This document shows, one piece after another, positions 8,856 to 19,556 of a DNA stretch of 64,000 nt (position 1 is the first letter of the stretch; every line of letters starts with the position of its first letter). Location: NCBI RefSeq assembly GCF_028473605.1, contig NZ_CP097267.1:2038501-2102500 (forward strand), in the 5' to 3' direction. Origin of the DNA: Acidovorax sp. NCPPB 3576 (GTDB lineage: Bacteria; Pseudomonadota; Gammaproteobacteria; Burkholderiales; Burkholderiaceae_C). Position numbers and translations under genes: made by a program. A model generated the notes under the pieces. It had not been told where the DNA came from. It searched no databases and saw only the letters and a program-made list of their open reading frames with translations.

Positions 8856-9866
8856 TCACTTGGCCGTGGACTTGGGCTGGCTGTCGTCCACCTTCACGGC
8901 GAACTTGCCGGCCAGGATGTCGGCCTCCCTGGCCTTCACCTTGGCCACGACCTCGGCTGGCACCTTCTTCTCGAACGTGCCCAGCGGCGCGAGTTCGGAG
9001 CCCTTGTGCTTCATCATCGAATAGGGGCCGTAGTCCTCGGCGGCGAATTTGCCTTCCTTGACCAGCGCGATCGCGCGGTCCACGCTAGGCTCCATGTGCC
9101 ACAGCGCCGAGGCCACCACCGTGTCCGGGTACTGGGCCTGCGTGTTGATCACGTTGCCGATGGCCAGCTTGCCCTTTTCCTTGGCGGCGTCGGACACGCC
9201 GAAGCGCTCGGCATACAGCACGTCCGCGCCCTTGTCGATCATGGCGAAGGTCGCCTCCTTGGCCTTCGGGGGATCGAACCAGCTGTTGATGAAGGTGATG
9301 GTGAACTCGGCCTTCGGGTTCACCTCCTTCGCGCCGGCCATGAAGGCATGCATCAGCCGGTTGACCTCCGGAATCGGAAAGCCGCCCACCATGCCGATCT
9401 TGTTCGTGCGGGTCATGCCGCCCGCCACCATGCCGGACAGGTAGGCCGGCTCCTGGATGTAGTTGTCGAAGACGCTGAAATTGGGCGCCTGCGGCTTGCC
9501 CGAGGAACCCATCACGAACGCCGTCTTGGGAAAGTCCTTGGCCACCTTGCGCGCGGCGGCCTCCACGCCGAACACCTCGCCGAAGATCAGCTGGTTGCCC
9601 CCCGTGGCGTACTCGCGCATCACGCGCTCGTAATCGGCATTGGCCACGTTCTCGCTGCTTTTGTATTCGATCTCGCCGCGCGTTTCCGCCGCCTTGAGCG
9701 CCTTGTGGATGCGGCTCACCCATTGCTGTTCGTAGGGCACCGTGTAGATCGCCGCCACCTTCAGCTTGGCCTGCGCGAAGGCCAGCGTGGGCGCCAGGCC
9801 GATGGTGGCGGAGATGGCCAGGGAGGTGCAGAACAGGCGGCCGGTGAAGAGGCGGCGAGAGGTCAT
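8856..9866 (-). CDS. BMP-family ABC transporter substrate-binding protein
   Basis: A 336-residue periplasmic binding protein of the BMP/Med (BmpA, PnrA-like) family. It starts with a Tat-like or Sec signal (MTSRRLFTGRLFCTSLAISA, cleavage near AFA-QA). The mature protein has VAAIYTVPYEQQWVSRIH and the family feature MGSSGKPQAPNFSVFDNYIQEP. The family binds purine nucleosides or related ligands. The ATG at 9866 is preferred because the open frame upstream (to 9911) adds residues before the signal peptide. It is first in the operon binding protein - ATPase - permease - permease. Confidence 0.88.
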   Translation of the reverse strand: MTSRRLFTGRLFCTSLAISATIGLAPTLAFAQAKLKVAAIYTVPYEQQWVSRIHKALKAAETRGEIEYKSSENVANADYERVMREYATGGNQLIFGEVFGVEAAARKVAKDFPKTAFVMGSSGKPQAPNFSVFDNYIQEPAYLSGMVAGGMTRTNKIGMVGGFPIPEVNRLMHAFMAGAKEVNPKAEFTITFINSWFDPPKAKEATFAMIDKGADVLYAERFGVSDAAKEKGKLAIGNVINTQAQYPDTVVASALWHMEPSVDRAIALVKEGKFAAEDYGPYSMMKHKGSELAPLGTFEKKVPAEVVAKVKAREADILAGKFAVKVDDSQPKSTAK

Positions 9867-10081
9867 GGAGCGTCTTTCTTGGAAGGAATACGGTGCAAAT
9901 AAGCAAATCACATGCCCGGTGCGATGCGGTGAGTGGATCGATTATTTGAACTTTCCACCGAAGTCAAATTGTTTCGTTTTGTGTTGTGTGTACGCCCTGT
10001 AATGGAATGCATACAAAAAATACAAGAGATTTACACGGCTTTGTCGAATAGCATGCCGCCTCCGACAGACAGGAGTGTTCG
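9867..10081. promoter_or_regulatory. Divergent intergenic region between importer operon and type I secretion genes
   Basis: This 215-bp stretch, clearly richer in A/T than its surroundings (AT-rich 9930-10030), must hold the promoters for the leftward BMP importer operon and the rightward secretion operon. I could not identify a convincing sigma-70 pair, a riboswitch fold or an operator by eye. Confidence 0.5.
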
Positions 10082-12324
<2,243 letters not shown>

Positions 12325-12328
<4 letters not shown>

Positions 12329-13863
12329 CGGACACCGTGATCCCCAGCGCCGCCGTGCCTTCGGATACCGCTGCGAATGCCCCCGCGAGTGCCACCGTCG
12401 CCAAACCCCAAACGCAGCGCCACCCCGTCATCGAACTGCTGGGCCGCTACCGCGCCGTCTTTCGTGCCGCCTGGGCGCACCGGGCCGAACTGGCCGGCCC
12501 ATCGCGCCTGGCGGACGAGCAGGCCTTTTTGCCCGCCGCTTTGAGCCTGCAGGAAACGCCGGTCCACCCGGCCCCGCGGCGCATCGCCTTCGTGCTGATG
12601 GCACTGTTCGTGATCGCGTTGCTGTGGGCCATCTTCGGCAAGATCGACATCGTGGCCGTGGCGCCCGGGCGGGTCATCGTGAGCGACCGCACCAAGCTCG
12701 TGCAGCCACTGGAGAACAGCGTCATCCGCCGCATCCTGGTCAAGGACGGCGACCACGTGCAGGCCGGCCAGCCCCTGCTGGAGCTGGACCCCACCGCCGC
12801 ACGGGCCGACAAGGCCAGCTTTCATGAAGCGCGGCGTTCCGCGGATTCGGAATGGGTGCGCAGCCGCGTCCTGCAACAGGTGCTATCGAATCTGGAGCAA
12901 CCAAGGCAAGGACCACTAGGGCAAGTGGCACGTTTGACCACCAAAGACGTACCGCCTGAATGGCAGACCCAGGACCTGGCCGAGGCCAATGCCCAACTGG
13001 CGGCCGAGTGGAGCGACATCACCGCGCGCCTGGCCAAGCTGGCCGCCGAGCGCCAGCGCCGCCAGGCGGAGATGGCCACCGTGCGGGCCATGATCGGCAA
13101 GCTGGAGGCCACCGTGCCCATCGCGCGCCAGCGCGAGCAGGACTTCAAGGCCCTGGCCGACCAAGGCTTCATGTCGGGCCACGCCAACCAGGACCGCACG
13201 CGCGAGCGCATCGAACTGGAGCGGGACCTGGCCACCCAGCAGGCCCGGCTGGAAGAAGCCCAGGCCGCGCTGCGCGAGGCCGAACAGACCCGCAGCGCCT
13301 ACCTGGCCGAAACCCGCCGCGCCTTGAGCGATCGCCAGGCGCAGGCGGACTTGAAGCGCCAGCAATCGGGCCAGGAACTGGCCAAGGCCACCCAGCGCGA
13401 GCGGCTTGCCACGCTCACGGCCCCCGTTGCCGGAACCGTCCAGCAACTGGCCGCCCACACCGAAGGCGGGGTGGTCACCGAAGCCCAGGCGCTGATGGTG
13501 ATCGTGCCCGACAGCGCCGGCGTGAGCGCCGAGGTGACGCTGGAAAACAAGGACATCGGCTTCGTGGTGCCAGGGCAGGAGGTGGCCATCAAGCTGGAGA
13601 CCTTCCCGTTCACGCGCTACGGCACCGTGAAGGCCACGGTGGACAAGGTGACGCAGGACGCCGTCACCGACGAAAAGCGGGGCGCCATCTTCCCGGCGCT
13701 GATCACCTTGAACCAGAGCCACATCGACGTGGACGGCAAGCCGATCCGGCTGGCGCCGGGGATGAACCTGACGGCGGAGATCAAGACGGGCAAGAGGCGG
13801 GTCATCGAGTACCTGCTCAGCCCCATCCAGCGGGCGGGCAGCGAGAGCTTGAGGGAACGCTGA
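12325..13863 (+). CDS. HlyD-family type I secretion membrane fusion protein
   Basis: A 512-residue periplasmic adaptor. It has a cytoplasmic N-terminus, one transmembrane helix near residues 90-108 (FVLMALFVIALLWAIF), a lipoyl-like barrel (VIRRILVKDGDHVQAGQPLL), a long coiled-coil region of about 215-370 rich in Ala/Glu/Arg, a second lipoyl half (LTAPVAGTVQQLAAHTEGGV) and the C-terminal HlyD beta domain ending near KTGKRRVIEYLLSPI. The start overlaps the ABC gene stop. Bases 12881-12935 (residues 186-203) match the dispersed palindromic element, which appears to be translated as part of this protein between the barrel and the coiled coil. Confidence 0.92.
12881..12935 (+). repeat. Dispersed palindromic element, copy E, inside the HlyD coding sequence
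   Basis: It reads TGCTATCGAAtctggAGCAA, then ccAAGGCAA and ACTAGGGCAAG, closely following copy D at 21735 block by block. It stays in frame within the adaptor gene and has no stop codon in the translated frame. Confidence 0.65.
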
Positions 13864-13921
13864 CGGTAGCGCTCACGGCACCCTGGCGCGATCAGCGCAG
13901 CCCACGGGACCGCCGTCGGTT

Positions 13922-13984
13922 GCCACTTACCACTCGCCACTCGCCACTTGCCACTTGCCACTTGCCACTTGCCACTTGCCACCT
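13922..13984 (+). repeat. Heptanucleotide tandem repeat (about nine units)
   Basis: Nine consecutive 7-bp units of consensus GCCACTT. Five central units are exact (13943-13977) and the outer ones differ by one or two bases. It sits in the 255-bp gap between the adaptor gene and the gene at 14119. It is non-coding in the annotation given here, and copy number may vary between isolates. Confidence 0.85.
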
Positions 13985-14118
13985 TCCAACGTGGCAAGGC
14001 AGCACACACAGCGTGTCCGCACGACGAAACACCTCCTGCGAGCCATCGCACAGCCGCGGCTGCGAATGCGATGGGCGTGGGCTTTTGACAGATCCATTGA
14101 TAAACGAAAGGAATCCCG

Positions 14119-15000
14119 ATGAGCAGCAACAACAACAACCAGAACGCCCCCGCCGTCTCGTGGCGCTTCAAGGGCACCCAGGGAGCGACGCCCTGGAAGG
14201 AAAGCTATGTCGAATCCAGCGTCGCGGCGGAGCTCGCCAGCGCTCTGGTGCCGTCTGCAGGCGCCGCCGCCGCCGCGCCCGCACTCTCTGCCGCCGTGCA
14301 GGAAGCGCAGCTGACGCAGGCCTCCATTGCACAGGCGACGACCACTGCCGCAGACACCGTGCAATGGAATCTGGAGGCGCTGCATTCGCGTGGCCAGAAC
14401 GGCGTGCTGGGTGAACTGGTGGCCACCGAGGTGGCTTCGCAGACCCTCGCCAGCGTGGAGAGCATGCGTCCCTACGCTTACGGGTTGGGGATGGGCGCGG
14501 CACAGGACCCAGCGCTCGCGGAACACACCAAGCCGCTGGAGTGGCCGGCGACCGAAGCCCGCATGGAAAGCACCCGTCCCTACACGACCGACAGCGAAGC
14601 GCTGGCGATCTTCGGGTCCACCAAACCGATGCTGCTGTCGGATGTGACGGACGGCGCAGGAACGACCAAGCCGCTGGAGTGGTCGGCGGCCGAAACCCGC
14701 ATGGAAAGCACCCGTCCCTACACGACCGACAGCGAAGCGCTGGCGATCTTCGGGTCCACCAAACCGATGCTGCTGACGGATGTGACGGACGGAGCGGGAA
14801 CGACCAAGCCGCTGGAGTGGTCGCCCTCGATGAGCGGCGCATTGGAGCAGCCCCTCGCGCTGGCACTGGAAGGCAGCGCGCAGCAATTGCTGCAGGCCAT
14901 GGCGGGCTTTGCGCCATCGGCGATGGGGACTGCGGCAACCGCTTCGGGGACCCAGGCCGTCTTGTGGAATCAGGCCATCGCCGTGGGAGCGCAGTCGTGA
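14119..15000 (+). CDS. Uncharacterised protein with 46-residue repeats and a type-I-signal-like C-terminus
   Basis: I do not recognise this 293-residue protein. It starts after AAAGGAA (14107-14113) with an Asn-rich N-terminus (MSSNNNNQN), has no signal peptide, and is acidic and Ala/Thr-rich. Residues 137-228 are two near-identical 46-residue repeats (containing MESTRPYTTDSEALAIFGST) plus the start of a third. Near the C-terminus QQLLQAMAGFAPSAMG resembles [16 protein letters not shown] close to the end of the giant RTX protein, a region expected to be its secretion signal. Position after the exporter genes and this tail suggest a second type I substrate or an accessory factor. That is inference. 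Confidence 0.75.
   Translation: MSSNNNNQNAPAVSWRFKGTQGATPWKESYVESSVAAELASALVPSAGAAAAAPALSAAVQEAQLTQASIAQATTTAADTVQWNLEALHSRGQNGVLGELVATEVASQTLASVESMRPYAYGLGMGAAQDPALAEHTKPLEWPATEARMESTRPYTTDSEALAIFGSTKPMLLSDVTDGAGTTKPLEWSAAETRMESTRPYTTDSEALAIFGSTKPMLLTDVTDGAGTTKPLEWSPSMSGALEQPLALALEGSAQQLLQAMAGFAPSAMGTAATASGTQAVLWNQAIAVGAQS
14527..14820 (+). repeat. 138-bp in-frame tandem repeat
   Basis: Two consecutive 138-bp units (14527-14664, 14665-14802) and the first 18 bp of a third encode the 46-residue repeats of the preceding entry. The DNA of the two units is nearly identical, which points to recent duplication. Confidence 0.9.
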
Positions 15001-15018
15001 GATACCGACAGGAACTGG

Positions 15019-15078
15019 ATTGCTATTGAAAGAGTAGCAGCTTGCCCAATAAGTACTAGGGCATCAGGGCGATTTGAC
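15019..15078 (+). repeat. Dispersed palindromic element, copy B (start of module 1)
   Basis: ATTGCTATTGAAAGAGTAGC, then CCCAATAAGTACTAGGGCAT and GGGCGATTTGAC. It lies between the repeat-protein gene and the first lipoprotein gene, and shares its block structure with copies C and D, which precede the other two lipoprotein genes. Confidence 0.8.
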
Positions 15079-15143
15079 CCAAAAAACCGAGCAAGTACCG
15101 AAACCAGGCACCCCGCAACACCCCAGAAAGGCCAGGCTCACCA

Positions 15144-15992
15144 ATGAAGAAGAACCATCGAATCCCGACAAACCCCCTGCGCACCGGCCTGCTGTGCCTG
15201 CTGCTGGCCCTGGGCGGCTGTGCGAGCAACTACGCGCCCGCCGCCGCGCCCGGCAGCGCCGCCGCGAACCAGTCCATGAAGGAACGCCAGCGCATCGCGG
15301 GCGAGATGTTCCGCGAGCGGTGCAAGAAATCGGGGGTGTTCATTCACCGGACGGTGGAGGGTGTGGAGGGGATTTTTGTGATGAAAATTCGGCCTAAAGG
15401 GATTAATTTTGAAAATCAATATGTCTTGGACGATCCTTATGGTCGTGATATCGGTGGCGATGGATATATGACAATGTTATTAAAGGGGAGCTTTGAGCAT
15501 GGCACAAAACCTGGCCCCAATCGCCCCGTAGACGCTCCCGCTGACCCCATCGGTTATGAATACGTCGAAGCCATTGATCCGACAGACGGCGTGAGATACC
15601 GATATACGGGATCGATCGTAGAACCTTGGCAAACAGACAAGAGTTATTTGAAGGGCTATACAAAATATGTCCTTAATAAATCCCCTGCTAAAGTCCCCAC
15701 TCCCCGGTACGGCGTGACCTACGACGACATTTCCACCAAGGAAGAACGCGATTACTGGATCGCCGGCAGTTCCCTCAAAGTCATTGACTTGCAAACCAAT
15801 GAAGTGATGGCCGAAAGAATTGGCTATATGGTGGATTGGGCGCAGGGCATCCGTCTGGGAGGGCGTTCTCCCTGGTTACTCGCTGCAGACAATGCCTGTC
15901 CTGAATTCGCACCTCAACGCGGTTCGACAGTGCAACCAGCTCAAACCCTCCGTTTCATCAACAAATCACTCAAGCCCAAGGGAGCTAAATAA
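15144..15992 (+). CDS. Lipoprotein of lipase module 1 (candidate immunity protein)
   Basis: A 282-residue predicted lipoprotein: basic N-terminus, hydrophobic stretch ([14 protein letters not shown]) and lipobox LGGC. The residues after Cys are Ala-Ser, not Asp, so outer-membrane sorting is likely. The mature part has conserved ends ([39 protein letters not shown]; a late NACPEF) shared with two paralogues at 17304 and 21812, and a differing AT-rich middle (about 15385-15700). The stop overlaps the next start by one base (TAATG). No enzymatic motif is seen. Pairing with a lipase suggests a protector or a chaperone, and neither is proven. Confidence 0.8.
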   Translation: MKKNHRIPTNPLRTGLLCLLLALGGCASNYAPAAAPGSAAANQSMKERQRIAGEMFRERCKKSGVFIHRTVEGVEGIFVMKIRPKGINFENQYVLDDPYGRDIGGDGYMTMLLKGSFEHGTKPGPNRPVDAPADPIGYEYVEAIDPTDGVRYRYTGSIVEPWQTDKSYLKGYTKYVLNKSPAKVPTPRYGVTYDDISTKEERDYWIAGSSLKVIDLQTNEVMAERIGYMVDWAQGIRLGGRSPWLLAADNACPEFAPQRGSTVQPAQTLRFINKSLKPKGAK

Positions 15993-17266
15993 TGACTGCA
16001 CCGACCATCGCTGAATACCTGTCCTATGCCAATTTGCAAATCGCAGCGGAATCTTTCATTCGAGATGAGGCAACTAATCAACTGAGAAATTCAGGTATTT
16101 TTTACACGGATGCCTTGACGGCAGGCAATCGTCACTCCAGTCGCTTTGTAGCCACCCAGGCCGACAAATTCGCCGACGACTGGCAGGTCGTCGATCAGCT
16201 CGCCAACACCAAGACCGGCTTTAGCGGCACCTTGTTCCGCAGGGTCCGCGATGACCCCGCGACCGGCGCCAAGGCCGGAGAAACCGTCCTGTCCTTCCGC
16301 TCCACCGAATTCATCGACGACGCGGCGCGCGACAACAAGGCCACCAACGATCTGGAAATCAAGAACACCGGCTTCGCCTGGGGCCAGATCGCCGACATGC
16401 AGGCGTGGTACGCCGAACTGAAGGCCGATCCCACCAAGCTCGGCGGCGGGCAGGCGTTCAGCGTCACCGGCTACAGCCTGGGCGGGCACCTGGCCACCGC
16501 GTTCAACCTGCTCAACGCGGGCGAGGCGCAGCGCGTGGTCACCTTCAACGGCGCGGGCGTGGGGCAGATGAAGGACGGCACCCTGGCCGGGGCCTTGCAG
16601 GATTTCAACACGCTGCGCGGCAGCACCGACGAGCTGGCGGCCCGCTTCACCGAAACTGGCCTGGCCGCCACCTACCGCACCATCCGGGAGGGCCTGGCCA
16701 GCGGGTCCATGACCGCCGCCTCGGCGCAGACGTGGCTGCAAGCGCAGTACACCGATCCCGTCAGCGGCCAGGTGCGCGCGTTGGGCCCCCAGGCACAGAT
16801 GCTGCAAACCGCCCTGCGCGAGATCGACGCCATCGCCAAGGAGGCCGTGCGCGTCACCACCCTGGTGGCCGGCGGCACGGGCGAAGGCGCCAGTGCCAAT
16901 CCCAGGAACGTCCCTGCGCAGGACATCGCCGGGCTGGACTTGAACTACCGGCTGGCCATGCAGATCGCGGGCCAGCACACCCGCTCCGCCTCGCTGGCGG
17001 CCGGCGCGGGCCAGGGCTTCGGCGACAAGCAATACGGCGGGCAACTGGCCAACCAGTACGACGTGGTGGGCGACACCAGTCCTTCCGTGGTCTCCAACAG
17101 CCAGTGGCACTACGGGCAGGACGTGCGCATCGGCATCGAGGACCAGCCCCTGTACCGGGGCGTCAACACCAAGGGCGGCACCTGCCAGCGCAAGCGGGCC
17201 AAGGCGGGAAATCATCGTTTTGCTATCAAAAAAGAAGCAATCAAGGCAATGATTACTAAGGCGTAA
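15992..17266 (+). CDS. Truncated lipase-domain protein of module 1
   Basis: A 424-residue protein whose first ~395 residues match the N-terminus of the giant RTX protein at 22693. It has the lipase elbow GYSLGGHLA (Ser162), and a likely Asp357 (NQYDVVGD) and His373 (SQWHYGQ) arranged as in class 3 lipases. After the conserved LYRG the sequence diverges, and the last ~16 residues are encoded by the palindromic element, which supplies the stop. It therefore has a complete catalytic domain but no RTX repeats or secretion signal. Bases 16687-17162 look identical to 23367-23842. It may be a remnant, a donor for recombination, or a cytoplasmic product. Confidence 0.78.
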   Translation: MTAPTIAEYLSYANLQIAAESFIRDEATNQLRNSGIFYTDALTAGNRHSSRFVATQADKFADDWQVVDQLANTKTGFSGTLFRRVRDDPATGAKAGETVLSFRSTEFIDDAARDNKATNDLEIKNTGFAWGQIADMQAWYAELKADPTKLGGGQAFSVTGYSLGGHLATAFNLLNAGEAQRVVTFNGAGVGQMKDGTLAGALQDFNTLRGSTDELAARFTETGLAATYRTIREGLASGSMTAASAQTWLQAQYTDPVSGQVRALGPQAQMLQTALREIDAIAKEAVRVTTLVAGGTGEGASANPRNVPAQDIAGLDLNYRLAMQIAGQHTRSASLAAGAGQGFGDKQYGGQLANQYDVVGDTSPSVVSNSQWHYGQDVRIGIEDQPLYRGVNTKGGTCQRKRAKAGNHRFAIKKEAIKAMITKA

Positions 17267-17279
17267 GCGCGATTCGACT
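17219..17279 (+). repeat. Dispersed palindromic element, copy C (start of module 2)
   Basis: TTTGCTATCAAAAAAGAAGC, then AAGGCAATGATTACTAAGGCG and GCGATTCGACTC. It encodes the last residues and stop of the module 1 lipase protein and ends about 25 bp before the module 2 lipoprotein start. Confidence 0.8.
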
Positions 17280-17609
17280 CAATAAATCAAGGAAGGAAGA
17301 ACCATGACCAAAAACAACCCAACCCCCCGATTCCCGACCAGCCCGCTGCGCACCGGCCTGCTGTGCCTGCTGCTGGCCCTGGGCGGCTGCGCGAGCAACT
17401 ACGCACCCGCCGCCGCGCCCGGCAGCGCTGCCGCGAACCAACCCATGAAGGAACGCCAGCGCATTGCGGGCGAGATGTTCCGCGAGCGGTGCAAGAAGTC
17501 GGGGGTGTTCATTCACCGGACGGTGGAGGATGTCGAGGGCGTGTTTCTGATGAAGCTGCGGCCTGAGGGACTTAATTATGGGGATCAATATAAATTGGAT
17601 GATCCCTAT

Positions 17610-19016
17610 CAGGCTGAAGAAATACCCCCGCTCAGCCAGCCCGGCAACCCAACCCCGGTAAGCTCACCAGTCCCTCCCATCTCCATTGCCTGACCCCATG
17701 CGCGGCGCCGACACCTTCACCGAGAGCCTGTTTTCCGTTCGCAAGCTCGACGACTTTGTCCCAGCCTCGCATCCCCTGCGTCCCATCCGCAAGATGGTCA
17801 ACGCAGCCTTGGCCAAGATGGATGCCCTGTTCTCGCGCATGTACGAAGCAGACATCAAAGGCGGGCGCCCCAGCATCGCCCCCGAGAAGCTGCTGCGCGC
17901 CATGCTGCTGCAAGTGCTGTACAGCGTGCGCTCGGAGCGCCAGTTGATGGAGCAGGTGCAGTACAACCTCTTGTTTCGCTGGTTCATAGGCCTGTCCATG
18001 GACGACGAGGTCTGGGTACCCAGCGTGTTCACCAAGAATCGTGAGCGCCTGATCGAGCACGACGCCGTGATCGAGTTCTTCAACGAAGTGCTCAAGATCG
18101 CCGACAAGAAGCACTGGCTCTCGGGCGAGCACTTCAGTGTGGACGGCACGCTCATCCAGGCCTGGGCGGGCCACAAGAGCTTCGCGCGCAAAGGCGACGA
18201 TGACGCGAGCGGTGATGGTCGTGATGGCAATAGTGACAACACAGATGATGGCCATGGTGCAGATGCCAAAGCCAACAGCGATGGCGGCAACTTCAAGGGC
18301 CAGCGGCGCAGCAACGACACCCACGAATCCACAACCGATGCCGATGCCCGGCTGTACCGCAAAGGCAATACCGCCAGCGAACTGCGCTACATGGGGCACA
18401 CCCTGAGCGACAACCGCCACGGGCTGGTGGCCAATGCGGTAGTCACGCTGGCCGATGGCTACGCAGAACGGGAAGCAGCCAAGGCCATGATCAACGACGC
18501 CAGGCAGGCGCAGGCCGATCCCATGCGAACCATCACGCTGGGGGCAGACAAAGGCTATGACGCATGCGAATTCATTGAAGCGTGCCAGGCCATGAACGTC
18601 ACGCCCCACGTGGCCCAGAACAAGTCAGGCAGAAACTCGGCCGTGCCCGAAGCCATTGCGCAAAGCGAAGGCTACGCGGTATCGCAACAAAAGAGAAAGC
18701 TCATCGAGCAAGGCTTTGGCTGGGCCAAGACCGTGGGCGGCATGAGGCAGGTGATGGTGCGAGGAATCAAGCGCGTGGACCAGATGTTCGTGCTGACGAT
18801 GGCGGGCTACAACCTGGTGCGCATGCGCACGCTGGGGCAATGGGGACAGGTGCGTGCGCAGGCAGTGCATTGAGGGAAAACGGGTGCAAAGGTGGCCCCA
18901 ACATGCGCAAGAACGCCTGATTGGCCGCTCGGATCCCGGGATGTGAAAGCCAGCGAGCCCGCCGACGACCGCAGGCCAGGACTGGCTTGGAATCTGGGGA
19001 GTATTTCTTCAGCCTG
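17610..19016 (+). mobile_element. IS5-family insertion sequence, 1407 bp
   Basis: Complete element with terminal inverted repeats of about 20 bp: the left end CAGGCTGAAGAAATACCCCC pairs with the reverse complement of the right end with one mismatch. It is flanked by a direct 4-bp target duplication CTAT (17606-17609 and 19017-19020). It contains one transposase gene. The 4-bp duplication and the transposase type place it in the IS5 family. Intact ends and gene suggest recent insertion. Confidence 0.93.
17698..18873 (+). CDS. IS5-family transposase
   Basis: A 391-residue DDE transposase. The N-terminal domain contains LDDFVPASHPLRPIRKMVN and a DUF772-type segment (RAMLLQVLYSVRSERQLMEQ). The catalytic domain shows VDGTLIQAWAGHKSF (first Asp), GADKGYDACEF (second Asp) and an EQGFGWAKTVGG segment with the final acidic residue. 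Between the first two lies an Asp/Gly/Asn-rich low-complexity insert of about 35 residues. The ATG at 17698 (MRGADTFTES) is preferred; a TTG at 17686 in the same frame is the alternative. Confidence 0.92.
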   Translation: MRGADTFTESLFSVRKLDDFVPASHPLRPIRKMVNAALAKMDALFSRMYEADIKGGRPSIAPEKLLRAMLLQVLYSVRSERQLMEQVQYNLLFRWFIGLSMDDEVWVPSVFTKNRERLIEHDAVIEFFNEVLKIADKKHWLSGEHFSVDGTLIQAWAGHKSFARKGDDDASGDGRDGNSDNTDDGHGADAKANSDGGNFKGQRRSNDTHESTTDADARLYRKGNTASELRYMGHTLSDNRHGLVANAVVTLADGYAEREAAKAMINDARQAQADPMRTITLGADKGYDACEFIEACQAMNVTPHVAQNKSGRNSAVPEAIAQSEGYAVSQQKRKLIEQGFGWAKTVGGMRQVMVRGIKRVDQMFVLTMAGYNLVRMRTLGQWGQVRAQAVH

Positions 19017-19556
19017 CTATGGCAGTGATTCCGCCGGAAAAGGATACATAGAGAATTTTCTGCGTGGTAGTTTTGAGGCTACCCATAAATACCCGGAATC
19101 TTTTGTTCCGCCTTTAGGTTACTTGTACGTCGAAGCCATCGACCCGGCAGATGGTGTGAGATACCGATATACGGGATCGATCGTAGAACCTTGGCAAACA
19201 GACAAGAGTTATTTGAAGGGGTATACAAAATATGTCCTTAATAAATCCGCCGCCAAAGGCCCCGTCCCCCGCTACGGCGTGACCTACGACGACATCTCCA
19301 CCAAGGAAGAGCGCGATTACTGGATCGCCGGCAGTTCCCTCAAAGTCATCGACCTTAAAACCAATGAGGTGATTGCGGAGCGCATCGGCTACATGGTGGA
19401 TTGGGCGCAGGGTATCAGTTTAGGTGGGCGCTCTCCTTGGCTATTGGCTGCAAATAATGCTTGCCCTGAATTCGCCCCCCGTCACGGATCGAGTGCGCAG
19501 CCGCGCCAAGCCTCGAATTTTGTTCAGAAAGTAGTTAAGCCTTCGGAGAAGAAGTA

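Noticed and set aside
9867..10081. Purine-type riboswitch in front of the nucleoside-type importer
   Set aside because: I looked for paired stems around conserved loop sequences on the importer strand and found no arrangement that supports one.
13922..13984. Possible CRISPR array
   Set aside because: The repeats are 7 bp with no spacers, so this is a simple tandem repeat. No CRISPR repeat-spacer pattern or cas gene was seen in the window.
14085..14113. Sigma-70 promoter starting with TTGACA upstream of the repeat-protein gene
   Set aside because: A TTGACA is present, but no acceptable -10 hexamer lies 16-18 bp downstream, and the position would overlap the ribosome-binding site.
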